A DNA stretch of 11,494 bases. It comes from UKL13-2 sp031394335 (GTDB taxonomy: Bacteria; Pseudomonadota; Gammaproteobacteria; Burkholderiales; Usitatibacteraceae). The stretch is from NCBI GenBank assembly GCA_031394335.1, contig JANMXS010000010.1, positions 1 through 11,494 of the forward strand. The letters are read 5' to 3'. Each line of letters opens with the position of its first letter. Position 1 is the stretch's first letter. Shown one piece after another: positions 1-6,572 of the stretch. A program made the translations under genes and the position numbers. A model generated the notes under the pieces. The model made no database searches and was not told the origin of the DNA. It saw nothing but the letters and a program-made list of their open reading frames with translations.

Positions 1-1
1 C

Positions 2-487
2 TTCATCGCGCGACCCAACGACGATCTCGACTGGTTGCCCGCAGGCGGTGGTGAGCCGCATGGCTATGATGAGTTCATGGCCAGCGTCGATGCGCTGGTG
101 ATTGGTCGCAAGACTTTCGAGAAGGTGCTGACCTTTGGCGACTGGCCGTATGGTGACAAGCGCGTCGTTGTCCTGAGCAGCCTGCCAGTCGATTTATCTG
201 CGGTGCGCGGCGGCCGCGTTGAGCAAATGTCCGGCACGCCTGCCGAGATCGTGTCGCAGCTCGCGGCCAGTGGCGCGCATCATCTTTACATCGATGGCGG
301 CATCACCATCCAAAGGTTCCTGCGCGCCGGGCTCATTCAACGCCTGATCATCACCCGCGTGCCGGTGCTGATTGGCGAGGGTATTCCGCTTTTTGGTTCG
401 CTGCCGCATGATGTGCGGCTACAGCACATTTCAACCCGGCACTTTCCGAGCGGCCTGGTGCAGAGCGAGTACCATGTGCTCGCCTGA
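2..487 (+). CDS. Dihydrofolate reductase family protein (RibD C-terminal-like), 5' truncated
   Basis: The reading frame is open from the first bases of the window, so the gene starts upstream; an internal TTG at 35 is not a credible start because the frame before it reads FIARPNDDLDW, the usual N-terminal signature of this family (a GFIA-type strand followed by an acidic loop and LDW). About 161 residues are visible. Further family marks are VIGRKTFEKVL at visible residues 33-43, VVVLSS after it, and LYIDGG followed by IQRFL and GLI, the C-terminal nucleotide-binding strand and helix. The fold binds NAD(P)H and reduces pteridine- or pyrimidine-like substrates, but the substrate of these small stand-alone members is generally unknown. 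It is not folA: the sequence follows the RibD/YyaP branch. The next gene starts 108 bp downstream on the same strand and shares no evident pathway. Confidence 0.88.
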   Translation, partial: FIARPNDDLDWLPAGGGEPHGYDEFMASVDALVIGRKTFEKVLTFGDWPYGDKRVVVLSSLPVDLSAVRGGRVEQMSGTPAEIVSQLAASGAHHLYIDGGITIQRFLRAGLIQRLIITRVPVLIGEGIPLFGSLPHDVRLQHISTRHFPSGLVQSEYHVLA

Positions 488-595
488 TAATCGCTTGCCG
501 TTGTCGTGGCGCATGACCGGGACGGTGTGAGCTATCCGCATTGGCCCATCGGCGAAGCCGCAGCTCTCAAGGCAGCAACAACAAGGGAATGACAA

Positions 596-1114
596 ATGAG
601 TGACGACAGCAAAGCCTGCCCGGTCTGCGGCGAAACCATCAAGGCGGCCGCCATCAAGTGCCGCTTTTGCAATACTGATCTGGAAGCGTTCGCCGCTTCG
701 CGTGCGAATGAAACGGAGACGCCGCTGTTCACCGGTCGGCCCGCAGTGATTTACAGTGCTTGGCAGTGGATCGTGGTGGTGCTCACGCTTGGCCTGGGCT
801 GGATTTTCTATTGGCTGCAAAGTTTTGGCACGAGCTATGAGATTACGTCGCAGCGGGTGCGCATCGAACGTGGAATCCTGTCGAAAACCAAGGACAGCCT
901 GGAGCTGTTCCGCATCGATCATTTCGATTTGCACAAGCCCCTGGGCATGCGCATGGTGGGCCATTGCCTGCTGCATCTGCGCTCGTCGGATGCCAGTTTT
1001 GCGACGGTTATCCTCTATGGCATTCCCAATCTGGAGCAATTGGCGGACTCCTTGCGCGAGTGTTCGCTGCGTGAGCGCACGAGACGGCGTGTGACGACGT
1101 TTGTTCAGGCCTAG
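596..1114 (+). CDS. Zinc-ribbon and bacterial PH-domain membrane protein
   Basis: This 172-residue protein begins with a compact zinc ribbon: two CxxC knuckles at Cys8/Cys11 and Cys22/Cys25, the second reading CRFCN. A hydrophobic stretch at about residues 51-75, rich in Trp, Val and Leu, should form one membrane segment or a hairpin. Residues about 76-155 resemble a bacterial PH (bPH2/YdbS-like) domain: YEITSQRVRIERG, then a segment with DSLELFRIDHFDL, the usual pattern in which a start of beta strands follows the membrane helix. The tail is Arg-rich. The ATG at 596 is chosen because AAGGGA lies 7 bp upstream (583-588). Proteins of this design are probably small membrane-anchored binding or scaffold proteins; no enzymatic role is visible. 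Neither neighbour suggests a pathway. The domain call is good; the function is unknown. Confidence 0.83.
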   Translation: MSDDSKACPVCGETIKAAAIKCRFCNTDLEAFAASRANETETPLFTGRPAVIYSAWQWIVVVLTLGLGWIFYWLQSFGTSYEITSQRVRIERGILSKTKDSLELFRIDHFDLHKPLGMRMVGHCLLHLRSSDASFATVILYGIPNLEQLADSLRECSLRERTRRRVTTFVQA

Positions 1115-1220
1115 TAGTTGGTTGCGAACCCAATAAACTTGGGCGGATAATTGTTGACGTTGTTTTTGCCCTCACTTTCGCTCACAAAAAATATCCACCT
1201 TTATCCCCGAGGAATGCCCC

Positions 1221-1538
1221 ATGTTGGTCAATAAATCATCAAACCGCGACTGGAAGCCCACCGACTATTCCGGCATCGACCGAAGCCTGTTTCGCAATAA
1301 CGATGCCGGCGGTCGTTCTTCGGTTGTTCGCCTTTCGCAAGGCAGCCGGTTCCCGCGTCATGCGCATCACGGCACCGAAGAAGTTGTGGTGCTCACGGGA
1401 ACCGTGCAAATTGGCGGCAATGAATTGAGCCAGGGTGACTATCTGTTTACGCAACCGGGTGAAGAGCACGATGTGGTCGCGGTGTCGGATGCGGTGATTT
1501 TTGTTTCCTCGCAGAAGAGCACGCCCGTCGTTGAGTAG
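1221..1538 (+). CDS. Cupin-domain protein, ChrR-like
   Basis: A 105-residue single-domain cupin. Motif 1 fits the G(X)5HXH(X)3E(X)6G pattern, with metal ligands His47, His49 and Glu53 and the closing Gly60. Motif 2 includes PGEEH, with the fourth ligand at His83. The best family resemblance is to the cupin domain of ChrR-type anti-sigma factors, but the N-terminal zinc-binding anti-sigma domain of ChrR is absent and no ECF sigma gene lies nearby, so a regulatory role is not supported. Alternatives include a small metal-dependent dioxygenase or a metabolite sensor. The start at 1221 has a clear GAGGAA Shine-Dalgarno at 1209-1214. The gene ends 17 bp from the stop of the convergent deacetylase gene. 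The substrate cannot be inferred. Confidence 0.87.
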   Translation: MLVNKSSNRDWKPTDYSGIDRSLFRNNDAGGRSSVVRLSQGSRFPRHAHHGTEEVVVLTGTVQIGGNELSQGDYLFTQPGEEHDVVAVSDAVIFVSSQKSTPVVE

Positions 1539-1555
1539 CATCCAGAACCAAAGCG

Positions 1556-2935
1556 CTAGGGTTTGCTCGGCAGCGTAGCTTCCGCGTTCGTGCTTGTCGA
1601 CGATTCAGGCTTGGCATCGACCACCAACTGCCCGCTTTCAAAGCGGGCAAAATGGAACCCTTGCTTGAGCAGCGCCTCAATCACGATCGGGACCGCCTCC
1701 ACCGTGCGCGGATGAATATCGTGGAACAGGATGATGCCGCGCCCCTCATGCCTGACCTCGTCAAGCACGCGTTTAGCCACAGATTGCGGGATCGGATCAG
1801 CCCAGTCGCGGGAGTCGACGTTCCAAAGTACCGATCTCAGGCCGCGTGCGGCGATCTCGGCAAGCACCAGGTCATTGCGCGCACCATACGGCGGCCGGAA
1901 CAGTTTTGCGCGACCGATGCCATCCGGTGTGGCGCTCGTCAACAATACTTCCGTAAGATCGATTTCGTCGGTCAGTTTTATTTCGTCAAGGCGCGGAAGC
2001 AGCGGGTGCGTATGCGTATGGTTGGCGATGTAGTGCCCCTCGCGGAGAATGCGTGCCACCAATGCGGGCTCATGCAATTGCACATTGCCCTCGGCATCCA
2101 GGGTGCCGAGGTTTTGCCCGATCATGAAAAACACCGCATGGATTTGATACTTCGCGAGCACATCCAGAACACGCGAGGTGTATAGCGGATGCGGCCCATC
2201 GTCGAAGGTCAGCAGCACCGTCTTGTCGGCAAGATCGCCGTCGGTCCATTCGTCGCTCGCGGCGCGGCGTGCCAGCGCTTGCGCCGTCCCTGCAGGCCGC
2301 GCACCACGGGTACTGGGTGCTGATGCAAGATCGAGTTCAGCCACAATCCTCGCGACTGAATACCGCTGTCCGAGAAACTTTATATACGCGGTCCATTTCG
2401 GACGCTTGCCCGGCACGGTATCGCTGCGACTATCGAGTATCGCGGTCACTTCGCGATTGTAGAGCGCGCGGACACCCTGCAACTGTGCCCGCGCCGCTTT
2501 GATACGTGGCAGGCAGGGGCTGGTTGGCGTGAGCCTGAGCTCAAGTTCGGAGAACACGCCACCCATGGACAAACGATCAACTTCAAGCCAGCCGGCGCCT
2601 GTTTGCCAATAATCAACCAGCGCCTGGCAATCGCTCTCTGCGCGCGCGGCGGCATCGACCAGCTGCGTGATCAGCAGTCGATTCTGGAAAAACAGATAGT
2701 GGCCGGCTTGCGCCCGCTCGCGACTGAGCTTGCCTCTGCCGGATTCATGCAGCAGGATTACCTTGCGATAATTTTCGACCACGTTATCGACCAGCGTCGT
2801 TACGGGAACCGCCGGCACTTGCGCGCGGGTGCTCAGGGGCGAGATCAGTACAAGGCATGCGCCGCCGACCAGCAGCCCCCGCAGAACTCGCCTGCCGGCA
2901 AGTAAAAATTGCAACCGTGGACGGATCGCGTTCAT
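1556..2935 (-). CDS. Secreted polysaccharide deacetylase (NodB homology domain)
   Basis: A metal-dependent carbohydrate esterase 4 (NodB) enzyme that removes acetyl groups from N- or O-acetylated glycans. With the start used here (459 aa), all five NodB motifs are present: TFDDGP with Asp245/Asp246, HTHTH with the metal histidines His306 and His310, RPPYG at 347-351, the DxxDW-type segment at 374-378, and FHDIH with His405. Residues 1-38 form a signal peptide: an Arg-rich start, a hydrophobic core and a likely cleavage at TRA/Q, so it acts in the periplasm or outside. Residues about 40-225, before the catalytic domain, are alpha-helical-looking and belong to no family I recognise. A longer frame would start at 3028, but the extra 31 residues look non-coding, would bury the signal peptide, and cover an AT-rich, promoter-like stretch. 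The substrate (peptidoglycan, poly-GlcNAc or another glycan) is not determined by the sequence. Confidence 0.92.
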   Translation of the reverse strand: MNAIRPRLQFLLAGRRVLRGLLVGGACLVLISPLSTRAQVPAVPVTTLVDNVVENYRKVILLHESGRGKLSRERAQAGHYLFFQNRLLITQLVDAAARAESDCQALVDYWQTGAGWLEVDRLSMGGVFSELELRLTPTSPCLPRIKAARAQLQGVRALYNREVTAILDSRSDTVPGKRPKWTAYIKFLGQRYSVARIVAELDLASAPSTRGARPAGTAQALARRAASDEWTDGDLADKTVLLTFDDGPHPLYTSRVLDVLAKYQIHAVFFMIGQNLGTLDAEGNVQLHEPALVARILREGHYIANHTHTHPLLPRLDEIKLTDEIDLTEVLLTSATPDGIGRAKLFRPPYGARNDLVLAEIAARGLRSVLWNVDSRDWADPIPQSVAKRVLDEVRHEGRGIILFHDIHPRTVEAVPIVIEALLKQGFHFARFESGQLVVDAKPESSTSTNAEATLPSKP

Positions 2936-3459
2936 TCCAGCTTTCGGTAAATGGGCATTGTTGATCGATATTATTATTGCATGTGCAGGTAGACGAACCC
3001 GGACGCTCGCAGCGAATTCAAACGTCATTGCGCATTCGTATGATCCAGAAATTTCGATCGTCCTGATCGGCGGATCAGGCGAATATCAGCCGGGTGACGC
3101 ATGGCATCGCGAGGTGCTCGCTGATGGGATGAGAGCCGCATGTCGAACCTGTTGAACAAAAGTGGAACCCGTCTGTCGACCTTGGCGTTTGTCGGCTCGT
3201 CTCTGCGCGGACGGGCGAGCTTGTTGGCGATTGCCTGGTTCGCCGAGTCATTGAGGTTGCCACCCTGCGGCTGGTTGGACGGTCACGCGTGCCGGTGCCT
3301 CAGATCGCGTTGTCGCTGGCCCTCGGCTACTCGCCCACGGCGCACTGTCGAGAAGCAGACAAAATTACGCAGATCGCCATTCGGTGCGCCTTTCCGAGCA
3401 AAAATGCCTCGAACGCCGCGCCAGCGCTGGAGTTTGGTTTTCCCTGCAGCGGTACTTCC
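2936..3459. other. Intergenic region without a convincing gene
   Basis: This 524-bp stretch lies between the start of the deacetylase gene and the stop of the acylphosphatase gene, both on the reverse strand. Near the deacetylase it is AT-rich; a TAATAT at 2968-2973 (reverse strand) could be a -10 box, but no good -35 is seen. A perfect 7-bp inverted repeat sits at 3062-3079. A stretch on the reverse strand, about 3026 to 3280, is open for roughly 84 codons but has no start codon and no recognisable motif. A forward frame at 3140-3766 runs antisense into the acylphosphatase gene and looks spurious. The 10-bp palindrome CCAGCGCTGG is at 3421-3430. I see no clear terminator for the operon ending at 3460 and no tRNA or known small RNA. 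Confidence 0.55.
3062..3079. repeat. Perfect inverted repeat, 7-bp arms with a 4-base loop
   Basis: CCTGATC at 3062-3068 is followed by GGCG and the exact reverse complement GATCAGG at 3073-3079. There is no T-run on either side, so it is not a classical Rho-independent terminator. It lies 127 bp upstream of the deacetylase start, where an operator or an RNA hairpin is possible. No role is proven. Confidence 0.5.
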
Positions 3460-3795
3460 TTACGCCGGCGTCGCCCACCTTGAAAACGCGATAAACGTTT
3501 CCGCATCCGCCACCAGACTCGCATTGACGTATTTCACATTCGCGCCCGGCGGGCCGTTGTGGCACCAGTTGACGAGTTGCTCTACCGCCGCCGACTCGCC
3601 TTGTACCGTGGCTTCGACACTGCCATCGGCGCAATTGCGTACCCAGCCGGTGACGTTCAGTGCCTGGGCGATCAGGCGCATCGATTCGCGAAAGCCGACC
3701 GCTTGTACGCGGCCGGTGATGGACAGGTGCAGGGTGATGATCTCGTCGCTGCGGCCTTGGCCGTAGGCGTAGCCCTCGGCTTCTTCACTCATCAT
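3460..3795 (-). CDS. Acylphosphatase
   Basis: Hydrolyses the carboxyl-phosphate bond of acyl phosphates such as acetyl phosphate or 1,3-bisphosphoglycerate; a small cytoplasmic alpha/beta protein. The family signature GRVQAVGFR at residues 28-36 supplies the phosphate-binding loop and catalytic Arg36; the catalytic Asn is Asn54 in GWVRNCADGSVEA, with the usual 18-residue spacing between them. The loop has Ala where most members have Gly (VQGVGFR). Two consecutive ATG codons (3793-3795 and 3790-3792) are possible starts, giving 111 or 110 residues; either leaves about 18 extra N-terminal residues beyond the roughly 90-residue core. GGAAGA lies upstream inside the previous gene. The start overlaps the end of the release-factor gene by 11 bp, so translation is probably coupled to it. 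This is the last gene of the metG operon. Confidence 0.93.
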   Translation of the reverse strand: MMSEEAEGYAYGQGRSDEIITLHLSITGRVQAVGFRESMRLIAQALNVTGWVRNCADGSVEATVQGESAAVEQLVNWCHNGPPGANVKYVNASLVADAETFIAFSRWATPA

Positions 3796-4165
3796 GCGAG
3801 ATCTTCCGGCCGCGTTGAACCTTGACGACGGCGCGGGTTTTCTTGGCTTCGATGCGGCGCTCTTTGGAGGCGCGCGTGGGCTTGGTGGCGAAGCGCTTCT
3901 TGGGCACGTGGTTGAGCTTGGCGAGTTTCTCGATCAGGCGCTCGAAAGCGACGTCCTTGTTGCGAAATTGCGAGGAGGAATCCTGCGCGATCACCACCAC
4001 GCCCGAGGGCAGGTGGGTGATGCGGATCGCGGAATTGGTTTTGTTGACGTGCTGGCCACCGGGGCCGCTGGCGCGATAGGTGTCGATGCGCACTTCGTTT
4101 TCGAGGGTGTCGCGATCCACCGCGTACGGCGGCAGCCGCAGCGGTAGCTCGCGAGGTGTGGTCAT
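3785..4165 (-). CDS. arfB: ArfB-like peptidyl-tRNA hydrolase / release factor family protein
   Basis: A 126-residue class I release factor relative reduced to the catalytic domain. GPGGQHVNKTNSAIRI holds the invariant GGQ at residues 36-38, which enters the peptidyl transferase centre and triggers peptidyl-tRNA hydrolysis. The stop-codon recognition domain of RF1/RF2 is missing. A basic C-terminal tail (about 90-121) with KPTRASKERR matches the ArfB/ICT1 type, which in E. coli ArfB inserts into the empty mRNA channel of stalled ribosomes. By analogy it should rescue non-stop ribosomes independently of a codon. The tail is Lys/Arg-rich as the mechanism requires. It differs from E. coli ArfB in the region after the GGQ, where it resembles the simpler RF-like family, so the gene symbol is by family resemblance. 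Its ATG overlaps the metG stop in an ATGA, and its stop overlaps the acylphosphatase start. Confidence 0.87.
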   Translation of the reverse strand: MTTPRELPLRLPPYAVDRDTLENEVRIDTYRASGPGGQHVNKTNSAIRITHLPSGVVVIAQDSSSQFRNKDVAFERLIEKLAKLNHVPKKRFATKPTRASKERRIEAKKTRAVVKVQRGRKISHDE

Positions 4166-6360
4166 TTGATGCGCATCCCCGGTACCGCGCCGGAATCGGG
4201 CGAGAGCAGGTAAATGCCGGTACCGTCGCCGGCGGCCAGCACCATGCCCTGCGATTCGCCGAAGCGCATTTTGCGCGGCGCCAGGTTGGCGACCATCACC
4301 GTCAGGCGGCCGACCAGGTGCTTGGGGTTGTAGGTGGAACGAATACCGGCGAATACGGTGCGCTGTTCTATGCCGAGATCCAGCGTGAGCTTCAACAATT
4401 TATCGGCTTCGACCACCAGTTCGGCGTCGAGGATTTTGGCGACACGCAAATCGATGCGCGCAAAATCGTCGATCGAAATCGTCTCCGAAATTTCCTGGAT
4501 TACGATGGGCTTCGGCGGTTCCGGCGGCACCAACGCGAATTCGCTGTTGGCTGCGGGCAGGTCGTTGTTGGCGGCTTTGGCGTCTACCTTCGCGTCGGTG
4601 GCTTTGTCTGTCTTGGCTGCGGCTTTGTCGGGCTTCGCAGCGGCCTTGGCGATGGCATCAGCAGCCGCCAAGGCTTCTGCGCTGGGCTCAAGCAAGGCGT
4701 CGATTTGTTTGGGGTCGATACGGCTCATTAAATGTTTGTACGGGTTGACTTCATGACCGGATGGCAGGGGCTTCGCCAGCGCCTTCCAGTCAAGTGCATC
4801 GAAATTGAACATCGCGCCAGCATTGGCCGCGAGTTCAGGCAGCACAGGTGCTAAATATACCGTGAGATCGCGGAACATGGCGATACATGTTGAACACACA
4901 GTATGCAACTCTGCGTCGCGACCTTCAAGCTTGGCGAGTTCCCAGGGCTTGTTGGCATCGACGTATTGGTTGGCAAGATCGGCCAGCGCCATGATCTTGC
5001 GGATTGCTTTGCCGAATTCGCGGCCTTCGTAATACCCGGCAATCTCCGGCGCTGCTGCCGCAAATTCTTTCGCGACTTCGGCAGGCATCGCCGGCTTGGT
5101 GAGCTTGCCGGCAAATTTCCTGCTGATAAAGCCGGCCGCGCGGCTGGCGATGTTCACATACTTGCCGATCAGGTCACTGTTGACGCGCGCCAGGAAATCG
5201 TCGGGATTGAAATCGAGGTCCTCGACCTTGTCGTTCAGCTTGGCGGCGATGTAGTAGCGCAGCCATTCGGGATTGAGGCCCAGTTCGATGTACTTGGTGG
5301 GGCCGAAGCCGATGCCGCGCGATTTGGACATCTTCTCGCCGGTGATCTGCAGGAAGCCGTGCACAAAAATATTGTTCGGCGCCTTGCGCCCGGCAAACTT
5401 GAGCATGGCCGGCCAGAACAGGGTGTGGAAATAGACGATGTCCTTGCCGATGAAGTGGTACTGCTCGACCTTGTCGTCGGCCATGAAGTCATCGAAGCTG
5501 TGCTTCTCGCCGCGCGCCTTGGCCTTGCCGGAATCGAAATACGCTTTCAGGCTGGCGAGGTAACCAACCGGCGCATCCAGCCAGACGTAGAAATATTTAC
5601 CCGGTGCATCGGGGATCTCGATGCCGAAGTAGGGCGCGTCGCGGGAAATGTCCCAATCGTTGAGCGTTTTGCCGCCCGCTTTTTCGTTGTCCCCTAACCA
5701 CTCGGCTATTTTGTTGACCACTTCCGGTTGCAGAGGCGTGTTTTTGACCCAGTCCTGCAAAAACTGCACGCATTTCTTGTCCGAGAGCTTGAAGAAAAAA
5801 TGTTCGGAAGTCTTCAGCACCGGCTTGGCGCCGGTGATCGTTGAATAGGGGTTCTTGAGATCGGTAGGGGCGTAGACCGCGCCGCAGTTCTCGCAGGCGT
5901 CGCCGTACTGGTCCTTGGCGCCACACTTGGGACATTCGCCCTTGATGTAGCGATCGGCCAGGAACATGCCCTTGACCGGGTCGTAGAATTGTTCAATCTC
6001 CTTGGTGGCGATCAGCTTCGCCGCCTTCAACTTTTTATAGATGTCCTGCGACAGTTCCACATTCTCGGGCGAATGGGTGGAATGCCAGTGGTCGAAGCCG
6101 ATGTGAAAACCATTGAGCGAACGTGGCCGTTCCGCGGCGATACTGGCGACCAGTTGCTCCGGGGTGATGCCGGCGGCGCCTGCTTTGAGCATGATCGGCG
6201 CGCCGTGCGCATCGTCGGCGCAGACAAAATGCACCTCGTTGCCTTGCATGCGCTGAAAACGCACCCAGATATCCGCCTGGATGTATTCCATGATGTGGCC
6301 GATGTGGAACGGCCCGTTGGCGTAAGGCAGGGCGGTGGTGACGAAGAGTTTGCGGGGCAT
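4162..6360 (-). CDS. metG: Methionine--tRNA ligase
   Basis: Charges tRNA-Met, including the initiator, with methionine using ATP. The 732-residue protein is the long MetRS form. Class I signatures are HIGH at residues 19-22 and KMSKS at 343-347. A zinc knuckle is intact: Cys143, Cys146, Cys156 and Cys159. Anticodon contacts seen in E. coli MetRS have counterparts here in YVNIASR (Asn403, Arg407) and KPWELAK (Trp473). A C-terminal tRNA-binding/dimerisation (Trbp111/EMAP-like) domain occupies about 628-732. Between it and the core, residues about 563-605 are an Ala/Lys/Asp-rich low-complexity linker. The ATG at 6360 fits the family N-terminus; the Shine-Dalgarno is weak. It is first of a three-gene operon, ending in an ATGA overlap with the release-factor gene, and is divergent from mrp. 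Confidence 0.98.
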   Translation of the reverse strand: MPRKLFVTTALPYANGPFHIGHIMEYIQADIWVRFQRMQGNEVHFVCADDAHGAPIMLKAGAAGITPEQLVASIAAERPRSLNGFHIGFDHWHSTHSPENVELSQDIYKKLKAAKLIATKEIEQFYDPVKGMFLADRYIKGECPKCGAKDQYGDACENCGAVYAPTDLKNPYSTITGAKPVLKTSEHFFFKLSDKKCVQFLQDWVKNTPLQPEVVNKIAEWLGDNEKAGGKTLNDWDISRDAPYFGIEIPDAPGKYFYVWLDAPVGYLASLKAYFDSGKAKARGEKHSFDDFMADDKVEQYHFIGKDIVYFHTLFWPAMLKFAGRKAPNNIFVHGFLQITGEKMSKSRGIGFGPTKYIELGLNPEWLRYYIAAKLNDKVEDLDFNPDDFLARVNSDLIGKYVNIASRAAGFISRKFAGKLTKPAMPAEVAKEFAAAAPEIAGYYEGREFGKAIRKIMALADLANQYVDANKPWELAKLEGRDAELHTVCSTCIAMFRDLTVYLAPVLPELAANAGAMFNFDALDWKALAKPLPSGHEVNPYKHLMSRIDPKQIDALLEPSAEALAAADAIAKAAAKPDKAAAKTDKATDAKVDAKAANNDLPAANSEFALVPPEPPKPIVIQEISETISIDDFARIDLRVAKILDAELVVEADKLLKLTLDLGIEQRTVFAGIRSTYNPKHLVGRLTVMVANLAPRKMRFGESQGMVLAAGDGTGIYLLSPDSGAVPGMRIK
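4546..4674 (-). repeat. Low-complexity Ala/Lys/Asp linker in MetRS
   Basis: Codons for residues about 563-605 of MetRS encode short, imperfect AKxDKA-type units (for example AKPDKAAAKTDKA). It joins the anticodon-binding domain to the C-terminal tRNA-binding domain, where the protein is expected to be flexible. Length variation by replication slippage would be tolerated here. The frame stays open throughout. Confidence 0.7.
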
Positions 6361-6572
6361 TGACGTTTTGCGGCGCTCGGTGCGACCCGGGGATGATGGT
6401 GCCGGGGAGTGCGGTTAGTGACTGATTTGAATAATTTTTTGTGATTCCGATTGTATCAAGCCCTTCCGAAAATAGGTACACAAACAGGTATACAAAGAAA
6501 GCGACCCGAGCACGTCTTTCCGATAAAATGTGAGTCCGCTTTTATTTATTTCAATGAATTGATCGGCAGCCC
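6361..6572. promoter_or_regulatory. Divergent metG / mrp control region
   Basis: This 212-bp gap must contain the promoters of metG (reverse) and mrp (forward). For metG, TTGATA at 6454-6459 and AATTAT at 6431-6436 on the reverse strand form a 5/6 and 4/6 match to the sigma-70 consensus with a 17-bp spacer. For mrp, TAAAAT at 6524-6529 is a 5/6 match to a -10 box, but no -35 box stands out at the right distance, so an activator may be needed or the call may be wrong. A 12-bp tandem repeat lies between the two. No T-box or other riboswitch could be recognised. Confidence 0.4.
6474..6497. repeat. 12-bp imperfect tandem repeat between the metG and mrp promoters
   Basis: AGGTACACAAAC (6474-6485) is followed directly by AGGTATACAAAG (6486-6497), 10 of 12 bases identical. 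One helical turn plus about 1.5 bp per unit puts both copies on nearly the same DNA face. It lies upstream of both candidate promoters, as a binding site for a shared regulator would. No known regulator motif was recognised. Confidence 0.5.

Noticed and set aside
431..1039. Reverse-strand open frame of 202 codons
   Set aside because: It lies antisense to the zinc-ribbon/PH gene, whose start, Shine-Dalgarno and CxxC motifs are convincing; the reverse product shows no family features.
1129..1143. CCCAA-TAAAC-TTGGG hairpin after the PH-domain gene
   Set aside because: A 5-bp stem with no following T-run is too weak to call a terminator.
3140..3766. Forward open frame of 208 codons
   Set aside because: Its second half is antisense to the acylphosphatase, and its Arg/Cys/Ser-rich product resembles translated non-coding DNA.
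4903..5697. Forward open frame of 264 codons
   Set aside because: Fully antisense to metG, which carries all MetRS signatures; a typical GC-rich shadow frame.
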